Positions 31,542 to 43,541 of a stretch of 64,000 nucleotides of DNA are shown here, piece by piece (the first letter of the stretch is position 1; each line of letters opens with the position of its first letter). This DNA is from Hypomesus transpacificus. Taxonomy: Eukaryota; Chordata; Actinopteri; Osmeriformes; Osmeridae. The DNA lies in assembly GCF_021917145.1 (NCBI RefSeq), contig NC_061081.1, forward strand, positions 7,066,777 through 7,130,776, in the 5' to 3' direction. Under the pieces are notes generated by a model, which was not told the DNA's origin, ran no database searches, and saw only the letters and a program-made list of their open reading frames with translations. The position numbers and the translations under genes were made by a program.

Positions 31542-33501
31542 GACCAGTGGCTGTTTATCAATCCGAAGAACGTTGTGTTCCTGAGCAGAACGTTCTTGCA
31601 AGTGTCCTTGAGAGAATGGTCTTGCAAGACTGCGTAAACGGAGAACGCACCTATCTAGATTGAGATGCGTGTGTGCTGCGCACACTCAGGTCATTGAGGC
31701 AGCGGTATGACAATACTGGCATTATCACCCCAGCTGCACAACATTTGATCAACCTTTGCTGTGTCTAATGTAGGCTCATACTTAATAAAGTTTAACTCAA
31801 AACTAGTGTAATGTAACTTGTATGTAAAGTGTTACCCTTTATAGGTCATACAACATTTATCATTCAGCTTGTTTTATGAATTCCTTTTCCTCTCTCAAAT
31901 GACAATCATGTCCCACATATTTTTTTTTCTTCCCTCTTCTTTCCTCATCTTCTCTGTCCTCTTCTCCATGGCCTCTCTCTGTCCTCAGGAGCTGTTGACA
32001 AAGATCACTAATGACTCACAAATTAGGTTTATGCCTGTCATCATTAGGGTTAGGATTAAATTAGGCTTTCAACTTCATGTAACTTTATGTAGTTAGTTGG
32101 GGTAAGGGCAAATATTGGAATGCATTGGGAACAAAAAGTCAGCATTCTACATAACTATAAGCTTTCTTTAAAACAGTATGCAGCAGATGTATTGGCCTTT
32201 ATCATTCATCACTGTTTGAAGACAAGTCATTCACAACCTCCACAGCAAAACATACATGAACACTTTAGACATACAGTAAACCCTTGCTTCTGTTGAATAA
32301 CAGTAGGTGTTATTCAACCCCATCAGTGCTGTGGTTCTTCTCAGTTTATTGTGTCTCTGCCAAATGTAAAACCCAGTTTTCCCAGTTGTCCCACGTCACT
32401 TCCATAACGCGTCTTGCTCTCTGGGAAAGGCCAAATACACCAGAAGTAATTTACTGGGATCTCGATTCTTTGTAAGTAGCTTGTTTTGTGGTGTTGGGAA
32501 TGAGCAAAAGCCCACACACCCTGCAGGCTCTTCAGGAGTAGCAACGCTAACAATAATGCATTTACACAGTTAGGAAATCAGTTAGGAGAACACACTGTGG
32601 AGGTTGTGTATGCATGTGTGTGTCTATTTGTATGTACTGTATGTAATCACATGTGGGTCTGCATCACTATGGGTGAATCTCTATTTAGGGAAAAGGGAGG
32701 TCAAACAAGGGGACTTAAGTGAAGGCCACCTACATAGCACACATGCTTACCCATACAAATGTGACAATGTACACATGAAAACATGCCTATCACTGACCCT
32801 CATCTGACTCAATTTATGTTATTCATGTTTAATAAAGTTTATATGAGGGATAGAATTGTTGTAAATGTAAATCATTGTCTCAAACCCATGATCTCACAAC
32901 CCCATTTTAAATCCACGTTCCATGATATGGAATGTCATATGAATTTGAAATATTAGTCATTATTTTTCAAAGCCAAGGGAATTACCAATCACTGCACTGA
33001 ATTGAGATGAAAAATATTGAAGAAATATAGCTCAAATGATACCTGCTCAACTGTGACTGTCAATGTGGTGCTTGAAATAGGCATGAAGTAGTGCCACAGT
33101 TATTTGTCTCCCGTCCCTATAAAAAAACTCATTACAACGACCGCTGACAATCATGCTGCTGGAAGATCTGGAGACTGTCCAATTAGAGGAGGGGAGGCAA
33201 CTGCAAGCCACTCAAAGTGAAATGTAAAGGACTGTGGGTGCGATTGCAGAGCAACAGGTTGGGAAATGGAAAACCTTTGCACAACATTAATCATTTTCAC
33301 TTGTATTGTATTTCACAAAAAGTCTAAACTGTAAGATCTCTGAGTGGGACAAAATACAAAGTTGTTATGTGTCATAACATTATTGGCATTAGTAACAGCA
33401 GTGTAACTTCCGATCAAGTATTTTTTCTTAACCGTTTCTTCTACCATTACCATTCTGAGATCCCACCTATAGATGGCAATGTTGTGCTTTGATTGTTGGT
33501 A

Positions 33502-33504
<3 letters not shown>
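31542..33504. other. No gene recognised
   Basis: About 2 kb of mixed sequence. A pyrimidine-rich stretch near 31.92-31.99 kb ends in CCTCAG, but no convincing exon follows. No repeat family was recognised. Confidence 0.4.

Positions 33505-33586
<82 letters not shown>
33505..33586. repeat. (TG)41 microsatellite
   Basis: An uninterrupted TG dinucleotide run of 82 bases, followed by a G-rich patch (GGAGGGGGTGGGGGGGAGG). The long perfect run suggests high length polymorphism and possible Z-DNA formation. Confidence 0.98.
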
Positions 33587-33587
<1 letters not shown>

Positions 33588-36278
33588 AGGGGGTGGGGGG
33601 GAGGTTCTGTCTATTGGGCTCAGTGTGATAATTTTACACAATCACTTTAAGCCGAAAGTATCAACAGTTGTCTATTCGACACCAACTTGGAAGCTGAATC
33701 AGGTGAGTTAAGTTAGAGTACCTTTATTTGAAAATGAAGATAAACTCAACAGTTAATATGTAGCCCACTTATGATTGGTTTGACCAGTTTTTAGTGAATT
33801 TGACTGTAAAATGATCCTAAATAACGTCTGACAAAAGCTTCTGGCTGGATAAAGATTATAACTTGGTTCAAACTTGGAGACAGACATAAAATAAAAAAGA
33901 TCCCTTTGCTTTTAAAGCCTGTGTCTGGGAGACTGGGACACAGACTTTGTACCAGCAGGTTCTATCCAACACTAGATTACATAAACAAGAAGGACTATTA
34001 TCTGTACTGTCTAGCATTTTAAATACAATTAGCTTAATGAATACATGAACATTTTAGTGTTCTTAAAAATATATGTATCATACATTTGTATATGATTATG
34101 ATATATACTGCATGTTCTCCTATATTTTAAAGGCACATTCAACTTTGGGCCAGGGGAGGGCAGTGTAATGCTTCAAGGTTATGACTTTACTCTGATACAG
34201 ATACTGCCTGAAGATACAGCCTGAACCATGACATACTGCAATGTTACAGTCCTCCTCATCAACAACCTTTTCCTGATAAAATATAATTGCAAATTAGGTA
34301 GCTCTGTTAAAATGTAAGGAAATTACATATTATGACACGCACATTCACAGTGACTCTCACTGCTCTATATAGTCCTGTTAGAATGATCCGAGTAAGCAGT
34401 GTGTTTCTTGTCCAACTCGGAAAATCCCAGACCTGCAGTGACATACAGTAACATGATCAAGTAGAAAAGCACATGCTTTCACCTATCCAATAACATTAGA
34501 TCCGGGATTGCCTCAGAGGGAATCGAATTACTAGGTTTTGGTTGTTAGCTACAGCACAAGCTACATTTGTTTGTAAGAGATGGTGAAGGTTGCTAATTCA
34601 ACTAACAAATTCCTGACTAAGTTAGATAAGGGTGGGGAACTTAAGGACACTTTTATAGATAAACACAAGCATGTTCCTGGATATGAAGCGTGTGCTTCTT
34701 ATATCACACTCTTTTGTGACCAAGCAGAAGTTCCGCACCCCAGACTAAATTCCAATCAAATTTGGGTTTGTAAAAGGCAATAATTCTAAAGTTGGACATG
34801 AAAAACTAAAGGATGCTAGGACACACAACTGCTTTCCACTCGCTAACTTTCCTTCTGCCTCACGTTTTCCTTTCCTCTCTATCTGCTTTCCAGGCGCCAT
34901 GCTGAGCTCCAGGTAGGAGTTTTGCCATACCCAGAACCCACCACCTGGATCCATCATCCCATCACTTGCCTTCCTCCAATAACCATCAACCCACCATTCC
35001 AAACAACCTGTACACTTCACAGACACGAACATAAGGTTGTTTAGTACAGAAACTAAATCAATGGGTTTCAAATGTGTAATATGTTATATCTATCTATGCA
35101 TCTATATATCTCTATCTCTCTGTCTATATATAAATATATATCTGTCTATATATGTACACTGTTCTGTATAGGTTGCAATAGTTCATACATACATACTCAT
35201 GGACAATACACCCACAGACATTGGAGAACAACCTGGATGCCTCAAACATGCAAAGCAGTACTCACACACAAGGATGCTGGCAAGAAACACCAGGCACTGC
35301 TATCCTCCCACTCCTACATGCACGCACAGACAAAATGATAGATGTGTATACAACACACACTAACACATACACAATTAACAATGTGTATCCTCCATCCACT
35401 AGCATGTGCACACACGTACACAGACACACATGGCATGTCCATTTATAGTCTAGCACAAACACAAGCAGCCTGCGAGTCTAGAATGTTCTCTCTATCTTCC
35501 CACACATACATCCAAAGCCATGCTGTGCCGTCTCTGAAGGTTCACTAGTTACGGGGCTCACATTATACGGTGAAAATGAAGACACACCATGAAATTAAAC
35601 TGGACATTAAGACATTATCTCAACATTTTCCCCTCTCTGTAACTTTTTATCCATAACAAGGTGTTGTGCAGTAAATTGTTTCAGTGTGCATTCATATTGT
35701 GTGTTTTTGTAAAACATAATCCGTCAATCACTAATCATCAATCACTTTCTCATAATCAACACAGACCATGTTTGGAAAATGAAAAAGGAACAGCATTTCA
35801 ACATTGTTAATATGACAATGTATTATCTCATAATGCTATGTGTTATAAATTAATTTCTATGCAGTCTTGTTTTGGAAATTTGGTACAAGCATGAACAGCA
35901 AAACATTTGTCCTACCTCAAGTTCCCTGGGAAATGATTTAACATTGTGCCTACTCTAACAAAAACTTTGACCTCTTTCCACCTAAATGTGAAGCTGTACC
36001 TCATAGCAGTGCAGTTTTCTCAGGTGCTTCATTCATTAGTATTACCCTCAGTAAATCCACCAAACCTTCCCACAGGTTTTATCAGGCTTTATTCACTAAC
36101 TTTTTGATGTAGCTACGATGTTACTGTGGCTTTACCCATGCGTGGTAGTACTCATCATCCACGGTGCATTTGTAGAAGTAAATGTGTGTAGATGTGTGTG
36201 TGTGTCTTTGTTCCTGTCAGAGTATGGGAGTGTATAGGCATGTCCGTGTCAGTCTCTGTATACCACCATTTTTCCAAT

Positions 36279-36316
36279 GTGTGTGTGTGTGTGTGTGCGT
36301 GTGTGTGTGTGTGTGT
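36279..36316. repeat. TG microsatellite with one interruption
   Basis: A TG run of 38 bases with a single TGCG interruption near 36297-36300. Confidence 0.95.
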
Positions 36317-36434
36317 CAGATGTCCCAACACACAGGGCCTGGGTTGGTTTGTGATGCTTAGTGATTGTTGGATGTGCAGCATTACTATTGCATTACATCA
36401 TAGCCTGGCAGTGTGTGTGTGTGTTGAGTGGGGC

Positions 36435-36470
36435 GGGGGGGGGGGGGGGGGGGGGGGGGGTTGTGGAGAC
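36435..36470. repeat. 36-base poly-G run
   Basis: An unbroken run of G on the plus strand, preceded by GGGGC and followed by TTGTGG. It can form G-quadruplexes and is prone to length change. The exact length in an assembly may be unreliable. Confidence 0.9.
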
Positions 36471-38247
36471 CTGTTTTCAGTTCTGCATGGGGGGAGGAAG
36501 GGGGCAGGAATCTTAGAGAAGGTATGTGGGACATGAGAGCTGGGTATCGAGGGCTACTTCCTTGTGGAGGAGAAAACATCCGTGAAGGACATGTGTGTGC
36601 ATGTATGCGTGTCAAAGAAGGAGAGACAGTGAGTTTGGGTGGTTGGAAGGTGGCCATGGGGTGGGGGATGGCGTGGGCGGGTGGGTGGGGATGGAGGACG
36701 GGGGGAGTGAGCGTGTGTGCAGTGGATTTCACTTTTGTTTGTTTTTGTCTGTCTTCTTTTCATTTTATTTTGGTTGACAATTTTGGGGATGTTTGCTTTG
36801 AACAACAGAGACAGATGCTTAAACAATACCAATCAGAGATCCTTTATGATACTGTAAATGACTGAGATGTGCTACAGGATGTGTTGCTGTATGTTTTAAT
36901 GTGTACTCAATGCATGTTTTCATGCACTATGAACATTTTCTGTGGGCATCCGCTTATGATGTGTGCATGTTGCCACCTCATAATGCAGAAATGATTCTGC
37001 TAAAAAGGCCATGCCAGGCTGACTTATGTGGCTAAGTGAAGGGATATTTTGTGTGAACCACAAAAATATGTATTGTAGGTTTAATCTTGGTTGTTCATGT
37101 GAATGGGATTCAACTTAAATCTGCAATAGGTAACATTATACAACAGATTCAAATATAATACACAGCACCTGTTCTTGTCAAACTCCTGTGCTTTCTTTCA
37201 GCTCAAGTTTGATTGACAGTGGTGTCACAAAATGGGCAAAGGTGCCTCACAGAAGAAGATCGCTGGTACCTAATTGGCTGGAAAGTAGTGGTCCACTCCA
37301 AACAGTGCTCGGGCAGCTCTGACGTCACATTCCACTGGCACTGAGTTGTCTGTGTTGTTAAGAAATTCTCAGAGGGCCTCGTTAGCTTAAACAACATTGA
37401 TGGGGGACAACTTTTTGTACAGATTATTTTTTTACCTACAGTACCTTTGACTGTTCGGTGGTCATCAAAACGGCCATCCGATTGTATCAATAATCACAGT
37501 AACGGCTTTCTTGTGACGATTGTGCTTTTTTGAGCCTAAATTAAATCATGATTACCTCCCTTGAGTGTGTTATTTCATTTTCATTTTGTGTTCATGATTA
37601 AATATTGTTACTAAAGATAAGGAATTATATAAACTGTGAAGTTGCTAATTGCTGCACTAAATGTTAAGTGACATTTTTAACTGAACATCTATTTATGTTG
37701 CATGAATTTGCAACATTTGCTCTTGAACACAACTTATTAAAATCGTCATTTGGTGCATTCAAGATCAATGTCTTGTCAGGTTTGTGTGAGAATAGTGTGT
37801 GAATACGCTTGTGTGTGTGTTTACAGGATTAAATAGGACAGAGTGTTATACAATCTCTCAACCCCACCCTCAACCCAGCATGCTTGTCTAACCCATTTCT
37901 TTAGCTCTCTCTTTCATTCTCTCATCCTCCCCTGATTACTCTGCTTTGCCCCAATGCACTCTTACACCATTTCTTTTTTATTTTATTTCTAGTGACCACT
38001 GTTTATTTTTTATAAAGCTTGTTATTATTCAGTCGTAAATCTATACCAGTCTAATAAACATAACATTACTATGAAATTAAATGGATAAAATGGTTAAGAT
38101 GTTTTGTAATTATGTATTCAGCTCATGAAGTTTGTTGCATAATTATAATTGTTGGATTCCATTCCAAATTTTTGAAATGCCATGTCCAGTGACTTCTTAT
38201 CTATTCTTGCCCCCTCTCTTCCTCAGTCCCTCCTTGCCCCTACCATA

Positions 38248-38252
<5 letters not shown>

Positions 38253-38292
<40 letters not shown>
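38253..38292. repeat. CT microsatellite
   Basis: A perfect CT run of 40 bases. A GA-rich stretch follows within about 200 bases on the same strand (38460-38487). Confidence 0.95.
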
Positions 38293-38296
<4 letters not shown>

Positions 38297-39151
38297 CTTG
38301 AAGCTCTTGTTTTCTAGGTCACAGGCAGAGGCAGAGAGGCTGGACTGAGCACATGCTCCACTTTCCTGTCTGCTCCAATCTACCCAGCACATTCTGATTA
38401 CAGCCCAAACAATGAAAGAGGGAGGAGAGAAAAGAAGATGAAGGGAGGGGATGGTTGAGGGAGATAGAGAGAGAGAGAGAGAGAGAGGTGTACACACAGA
38501 GAAATTGAGAAAAAAAGGGAGGTAATGGTTGTGAAGTAGGAAGGTATGGAAGAGGATGAGACGGCTGAAAGAGATATGGATGGAGAAAAGAGTGAGAGGT
38601 GAAATGAAGAGGGGATAGAGATAAAGAAATGGAGGCACAGGTGTGTGTGTGTGTTCGTGGGGGGATGTGTGTGTGTGTGTGGGGGGGGGGTGACGAAAAG
38701 AGAGAGATGTTAAGGGGAAAGAAACAGAAGAAAGAGTGGTCTGCTGACTAGTCAGAAGAGATACATGAGAGAATGGAGTAAAAGAGACAAACACAATTAA
38801 ACCAGGGAGAAATTAATAGATGGATCCAGAAAGGGTAAACAAAGGTGTAAATAAGAGAAACTGATGACAAGAAACAAAAGGAGTGGAGGAGTAAATATCA
38901 GAAAGAGTTGTGGAATGGAGAAGAAGACAAAAAGAAACAGAAGAAGAGGTGTGGAACTTCTCGTAGGGAGACTGACAGGTGAGGAAGAGAGGAAGAAGGG
39001 ATACCGTGGGGTGGAAAGAGGAAGGATAGCGTATCCATACTTACTTTTACTTTTAAGACTGGCTACTGTGACCAGTGTGTGCTAGCTAGCTAGTTGCAAA
39101 AAAATACTAGCTAGTTTTAGCATTAGCATTTCTGTCATTTTTGCTTTACAG

Positions 39152-39241
39152 ATCATTGACAACATCATGTAGTGACAATACAGATGACAGTATTGAGTCG
39201 CTGGGGATGGTGGAGGGTGGCAGCAACTGCACAATATGCAG
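39152..39241 (+). other. Candidate 90-base internal exon, identity unknown
   Basis: The segment is preceded by a pyrimidine-rich acceptor (TGTCATTTTTGCTTTACAG) and followed by a donor-like GTACAC. It is open in one frame throughout (30 codons, entered in phase 1), reading SLTTSCSDNTDDSIESLGM and then VEGGSNCTIC. I do not recognise the peptide. No neighbouring exons were found, so it may be chance. Confidence 0.2.
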
Positions 39242-40058
39242 GTACACAGGTACACAGCAACACATGATGTATGAGTATGTGTGTCAGGTGAATGCATGCA
39301 GTATTCAAGTCCTCTGAAGGCAATTCAATTAGCACACCTGCAGTTGATTGAGTGAGTGACATCAGCTGACGATGTGACTCGCAGCCCAAGTGCCATGCCA
39401 GAGCTACCTCCGCCAACTGATACACATATTTCTGTGCATTCACATGATTTTTTTCATCAATACGTTTTCTTGTAATATTTTCTAAGGCACTGAATTAAGA
39501 AGCCTTTTAAATACAAATCAAAATAATAGATTCAACCACAGCATAAAATGTAAAGCTTGAGTTGGTGAGATTATTATTTTTAGTTGTTAGTGTCAAGTAA
39601 TGCATTGGATGAATAACAGCCTTGTAATCCTTTTTCAATGTAACTAGCTGGCTATCCATCTCAGTTTTGTAGCTTCTGAATTGTTCTTATTGACTGGGAA
39701 ACACTTGCTAGTTGGCCAACTCACATATATCCACAACAGTGCAGCTCCATTGTTCTTAAAGTTGTTGAAATCTTAGTCGTCATCAAAATTATCCTAGCAT
39801 GGGTGGCAAAATACTTAAATACCGCTTTAAGTATATGACGGGTAATTTAGAAATGTTTGGAATACAATTTAAAGTAAACATGTTGTAGTTAGGTATTTGA
39901 AGGGAGGTACTCAACGTATATTTCTCACAGTAAGAGTTGCTGAATCAGCTGTTGTCATGTGTACCTTAAAGACCCACAGATTTGTATTATAATTTGTCTG
40001 TGGACTTGTGTCAAAGGGCTTTGTAATTGGTTGTCAATACCTGAAAGACCTGGTGAAC

Positions 40059-40760
40059 CAACACAGATGTCTCCACAGTCCAAGAAAGACCACGCAGAAA
40101 GCTCATGACTTTGTCACAGAACCCCAACAGGAGATAAGACTAAGGCCCTACCAGATCCTGGAAGCCCAGAGGAAAGCCATCAAAGGGGAAAAAAGAGTGA
40201 TGAAAATGCTGACCTTCAGAGTAATCAAGGAATTCCATTGCTAAACTCCCTAAGGAGGAGGGTAGAATGCAATGATTTCCGGAAGCTGAATGAGATATCA
40301 TTGTTTGATGCCTATCCCATGGGATGATTGAACGGTTGGGTGAGGCTCGATTCATCAGCACATTGGACCTTGCGAAGGGATACTGGAAAGTTCCCTTTCC
40401 TCCCTAAGCCAAAGAGAAGAGTACATCCACAATTGTTTACTCTACCAGGTTCATCCTTTTGGTTTAAATGTAGACCTGGACACCCTCCAGAGGCTGATGG
40501 ATAAGATACTCTTGACCTATCGCAGATACGCATCCACCTTCCTTGACAACATTGTGATCCACAGCATGGGTTGGGAGATTCACCCAACCCACCTGAAGGC
40601 AGTGTTGGAGTCACTGAGGAGTTCAGGCTGGACCGCCTACTCAAAGAAATATCACCCAGCCAGGAAGGAGGCAGATGGGCTCACTTGGGATTTGCATTTG
40701 GGGCAGGAAATTTCAAACCCTGGTCCCAGTAGGTGGAAGCCATAGCGACCTAGCCCTGGT
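40059..40760 (+). pseudogene. Degenerate Gypsy-type LTR retrotransposon reverse transcriptase
   Basis: Successive frames retain the metavirid RT order. First comes RLRPYQILEAQRKAI before a short KML...GVI-like motif (about 40130-40240). Next is DFRKLNEIS...DAYPMG (about 40270-40325). Then ARFISTLDLAKGYWKVP follows in a shifted frame (about 40350-40400). The last part holds LMDKIL and YASTFLDNIVIHS (about 40490-40560). The catalytic YxDD box reads FLDN, so the second aspartate is lost. There are stops and frameshifts between blocks. No LTRs were found around it. It is an old, dead fragment just upstream of the younger LTR element. Confidence 0.85.
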
Positions 40761-41108
40761 TGCAAACAAAGAAACAAGTTAAATAAATACTGGGATTGGT
40801 GGGATATTATAGGCAGTTTATGGTCTGTAGGATTGTCCCGTGGCCGGTGCTTCCCATGTCTGCTTTGAGCTGAGGAGGAGGGTGTGAGGTAGCTTGGGTC
40901 CATGGTGGTGCCCCATGGGCATTACAGGGCAGACACCCAACAAGCCAAAGCCAAAATGGGAAAGGGTCATAGAAGGCCATTACTTCCCTGGTCATAGGCT
41001 GGCCACTGGTGAAGGCCAACATCAGTGCATTGCAACTCCCTGATTATGTTTTTGTGTTCTTCTGGGACCAGGAACGGCACTGATGGTGGCGTAGCATGGA
41101 ATGACAGA

Positions 41109-41796
41109 TGTAATGGAAATGTTGGTCATATGCATAGATGTATGTGTATGAAATCTATAATCTTCTATGTTCATTGGTAAGAGACAGGAAGGGAAGATAA
41201 TTAAGTTGAGTTCAAAGGAATGTGAGGTGCTGATGGCTCTGTGGGCAGCTCGCCCTGGGGGATGGGTGAAGCATTTTATATGGCCTTCTGTCCTCTGGTT
41301 ACTGTAAGGGGTCAATGAGACAGTTGCTCTGAACTTTGGCTAGAAGGACTGTGTCCTGTTTCATTGTTTGTGTTAATTAAAAGTATTGTTTGAAGATGGT
41401 CACACAAAGGACAGTTGACCATTTGACTGGTCAACCCCTGTGGCTTTATTATCTACTGCTCCGGAGAGAGCTGTGACATCAAAGAACTTCGGGACACATA
41501 GGAGATGTATTGTTTCAAACTGTCACCAAGTTGAGTTGGCCAATCACAGAGTTTGTTTCATTGATTGATTGACCATATAGAATGCCATTTGATCTTAAGT
41601 TTATATAAGGCAGTGCATGTGTGCTGGCTGATCATCACTCTTGCGAACGATTTGTGGCTATCACACCCTTCGCCAAGACGGATCACAAAGTACTTTGTTT
41701 AAATCATATGTAATTGTATAGTCTAATAAATTGTATTAAAACCATATCCCTTGACTATTCAGATCGACACAGTGCCACTCGAATTCTTCCTTTACA
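41109..41796 (+). repeat. 5' LTR, 688 bp
   Basis: Begins TGTAATGGAAATG and ends CCTTTACA. It contains a TATA-like TATATAA at 41602-41608 and a poly(A) signal AATAAA at 41725-41730, in the right order for a U3-R-U5 LTR. By eye I found no difference from the 3' copy. Antisense open frames inside it occur identically in both LTRs and are not genes. Confidence 0.95.
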
Positions 41797-41798
41797 CT

Positions 41799-41816
41799 TG
41801 GTGCCGGAACTCGGAA
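41799..41816 (+). other. Primer binding site of the LTR element
   Basis: TGGTGCCGGAACTCGG starts two bases after the 5' LTR. The TGG start pairs with a tRNA CCA end. The body is closest to sites complementary to tRNA-His (two differences from the usual TGGTGCCGTGACTCGG) and less close to tRNA-Phe. The exact tRNA is uncertain. Confidence 0.8.
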
Positions 41817-42099
41817 TCCTCGTCTGCTCAGCGTTTAACAGACTTCTCCCTCTGATGGCGATTTGATCAATCCGGCTGGAACAGCTGCCTTAACCTCCAA
41901 AATTTTTCGGAGACAGCGGGGCCGATTCTAGGGGAGTTTTACTGGTTGCGCTGTTGCTGACGCGGGGTCTTAAAGAAACAGGTGAGATATTCTTTTTGGT
42001 CACTGTGTGATATTGAATTGTCTAAATATGGTTATAGGCTATTGTCAATAATTCGGTTAAAAGTTAGTAATTGGGCAGTGGTCTGAGGAACAGTGTCCT

Positions 42100-42168
42100 G
42101 TACGTGTGAGTCGTACGAATTAATGAGGTACGGTTGTTGAACCTATCTTTTACGTGAGAGTCGTAAAA
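42100..42168 (+). other. Two similar hairpins in the retroelement leader
   Basis: Hairpin 1 (42100-42116) pairs GTACG with CGTAC around the loop TGTGAGT. Hairpin 2 (42148-42168) pairs TTTTACG with CGTAAAA around the loop TGAGAGT. The loops differ at two bases, while the stems differ in sequence and keep pairing. They lie about 300 bases after the primer site, where retroviral RNA packaging or dimerisation signals are found. A weaker third candidate, TCGT-GTGTTTG-ACGA, is at about 42208-42222. The function is inferred. Confidence 0.5.
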
Positions 42169-43443
42169 AACAAATCTGCAGAGTGTGTCGACGGACATAC
42201 ATAGAGGTCGTGTGTTTGACGAAACAACACAGAGGGAGAAAAAATTCACATGTGATATCGTGTTATGTGTTTCTTGGAGACCCTAAGGATTAGAATATGT
42301 TGGATTGGTGATAGTTTGAGAAGTTGTATTGGCAATTGTGGTCATAACAGTTCTTATTTATTACTAAGGCGCTACATGATGTCTAAGTCCAGAAGAGAAG
42401 TGGAAAAGTATACTTGTGAGAACCGGTAACCAGCTGAGTTAAAAATAAAAAAAAAAGATAAAGAAAAGAAGTTAGGAAGTAGGTATAGGCCTATGAAGTT
42501 TGTAAACGCGCGTGTTCATTTTTGTTTTACTTGCAAGTTATGTTTTTTGAGGTTAAAAGAAGTATGGGTAGTAATTAATGGTGTCAACGTAAAAGCTATA
42601 TCTACAAATTACAAAAATCAAAATTTTAAATTATTTTTATTTTGGTTTGAACGTTTGTAATTTACGATTGTAGGCTATTCGGTAAGGGTATATGTTCATT
42701 GACAAGTTGTGAAATCGGAAATTGAGAGTAAAAAAAAAAAAAAAAGAAAGGAAGGAAGGGGGTAATTGTGTCTTTATGTTCCTTCGTTGGTTATTGTTGG
42801 TTCAATGTGTTCAAATACGGATTGTAATTCGAAAATGAATAGGGCTAAAGATTGGTCTGGAGGCAGAATTAACCTGTCCAAACATCGATTACATGAAGCA
42901 AAAGTATGGTAACGATAGTTTATTGCAAATGCAAATATGGATTGATATATGTGGATTTCGGAGTGTGGGTTCATTTTGTTGTGAAATTATGAAAAGCTTG
43001 TGCAGAGAGAAATTGTTCCACGATTTGGAAAATAATAGATGTAGCTTGGTTGGATGGCTTTTCAGAATTGGATGGAGGCAGGTAGAGTCAAAGAGAAATG
43101 GATATTAGAACAGATAGTGTGGGGAAATTTTCATCTATTTCCACACAGATTCACGATTCAAATTGTATGGCTGTTCCGCAGACACACTTTGCGGTGGGTA
43201 TTCATCTGTAGCCCGTAGTGGTTAGCGGGTGGATGCGCAGGCGCATGAGGTCTTGCTGGCTAAGCGAGAAGAAACTGAGGTCAGACGTTTGTCTTACGAC
43301 TGAAGTGTTTTCTGACAGACGGATGTCTAAGATAAGTCAAGAAAGCAGGATCCTGGAATTTGTTTATAGATTTGCTTTGGATTCCCGCAAAGATTGCGGC
43401 GTGTGCTTTGACTTGCACTATTGCACTATTGCCTATTATTCAA

Positions 43444-43541
43444 AAGAAGGAGAAGTTAAAGTCCCCTCCGGTACAAAAGGGTTTGAGTCCCTAAGAAGGA
43501 GAAGTTAAAGTCCCCTCCGGTACAAAAGGGTTTGAGTCCCT
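43444..43541 (+). repeat. Tandem duplication, 2 x 49 bp, inside the retroelement
   Basis: Two adjacent copies (43444-43492 and 43493-43541) share the phrase GTCCCCTCCGGTACAAAAGG and match along their whole 49 bases by eye. Confidence 0.9.

Larger units (their letters stand above)
33587..40058. other. Gene-poor, microsatellite-rich region
   Basis: I see no protein family. The region carries TG, GA and CT runs, a 36-base G run and short AT-rich stretches. Two segments look like spliced exons by their flanks only. One is a 19-base piece at 34894-34912 (TTTCCAG before, GTAGGA after); the other is a 90-base piece at 39152-39241. The region may be intron or flank of a large gene outside the window. 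Confidence 0.4.

Noticed and set aside
33447-33711. Open frames of alternating Val-Cys or His-Thr
   Set aside because: They are translations of the TG/CA microsatellite.
37203-37490. 95-codon minus-strand open frame
   Set aside because: No recognisable domain and no splice signals. It may be unique non-coding DNA or an unknown repeat.
38240-38794. 184-codon minus-strand open frame, the longest in the right half
   Set aside because: Low-complexity Ser/Leu/Thr/His content arises from CT and GA repeats. No domain, no splice context.
41022-41315. Antisense open frame of about 97 codons in the 5' LTR, seen again at 47569-47973
   Set aside because: The shared part is the same because the LTRs are the same. 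It is antisense, has no known domain and ends in repeat-derived sequence.
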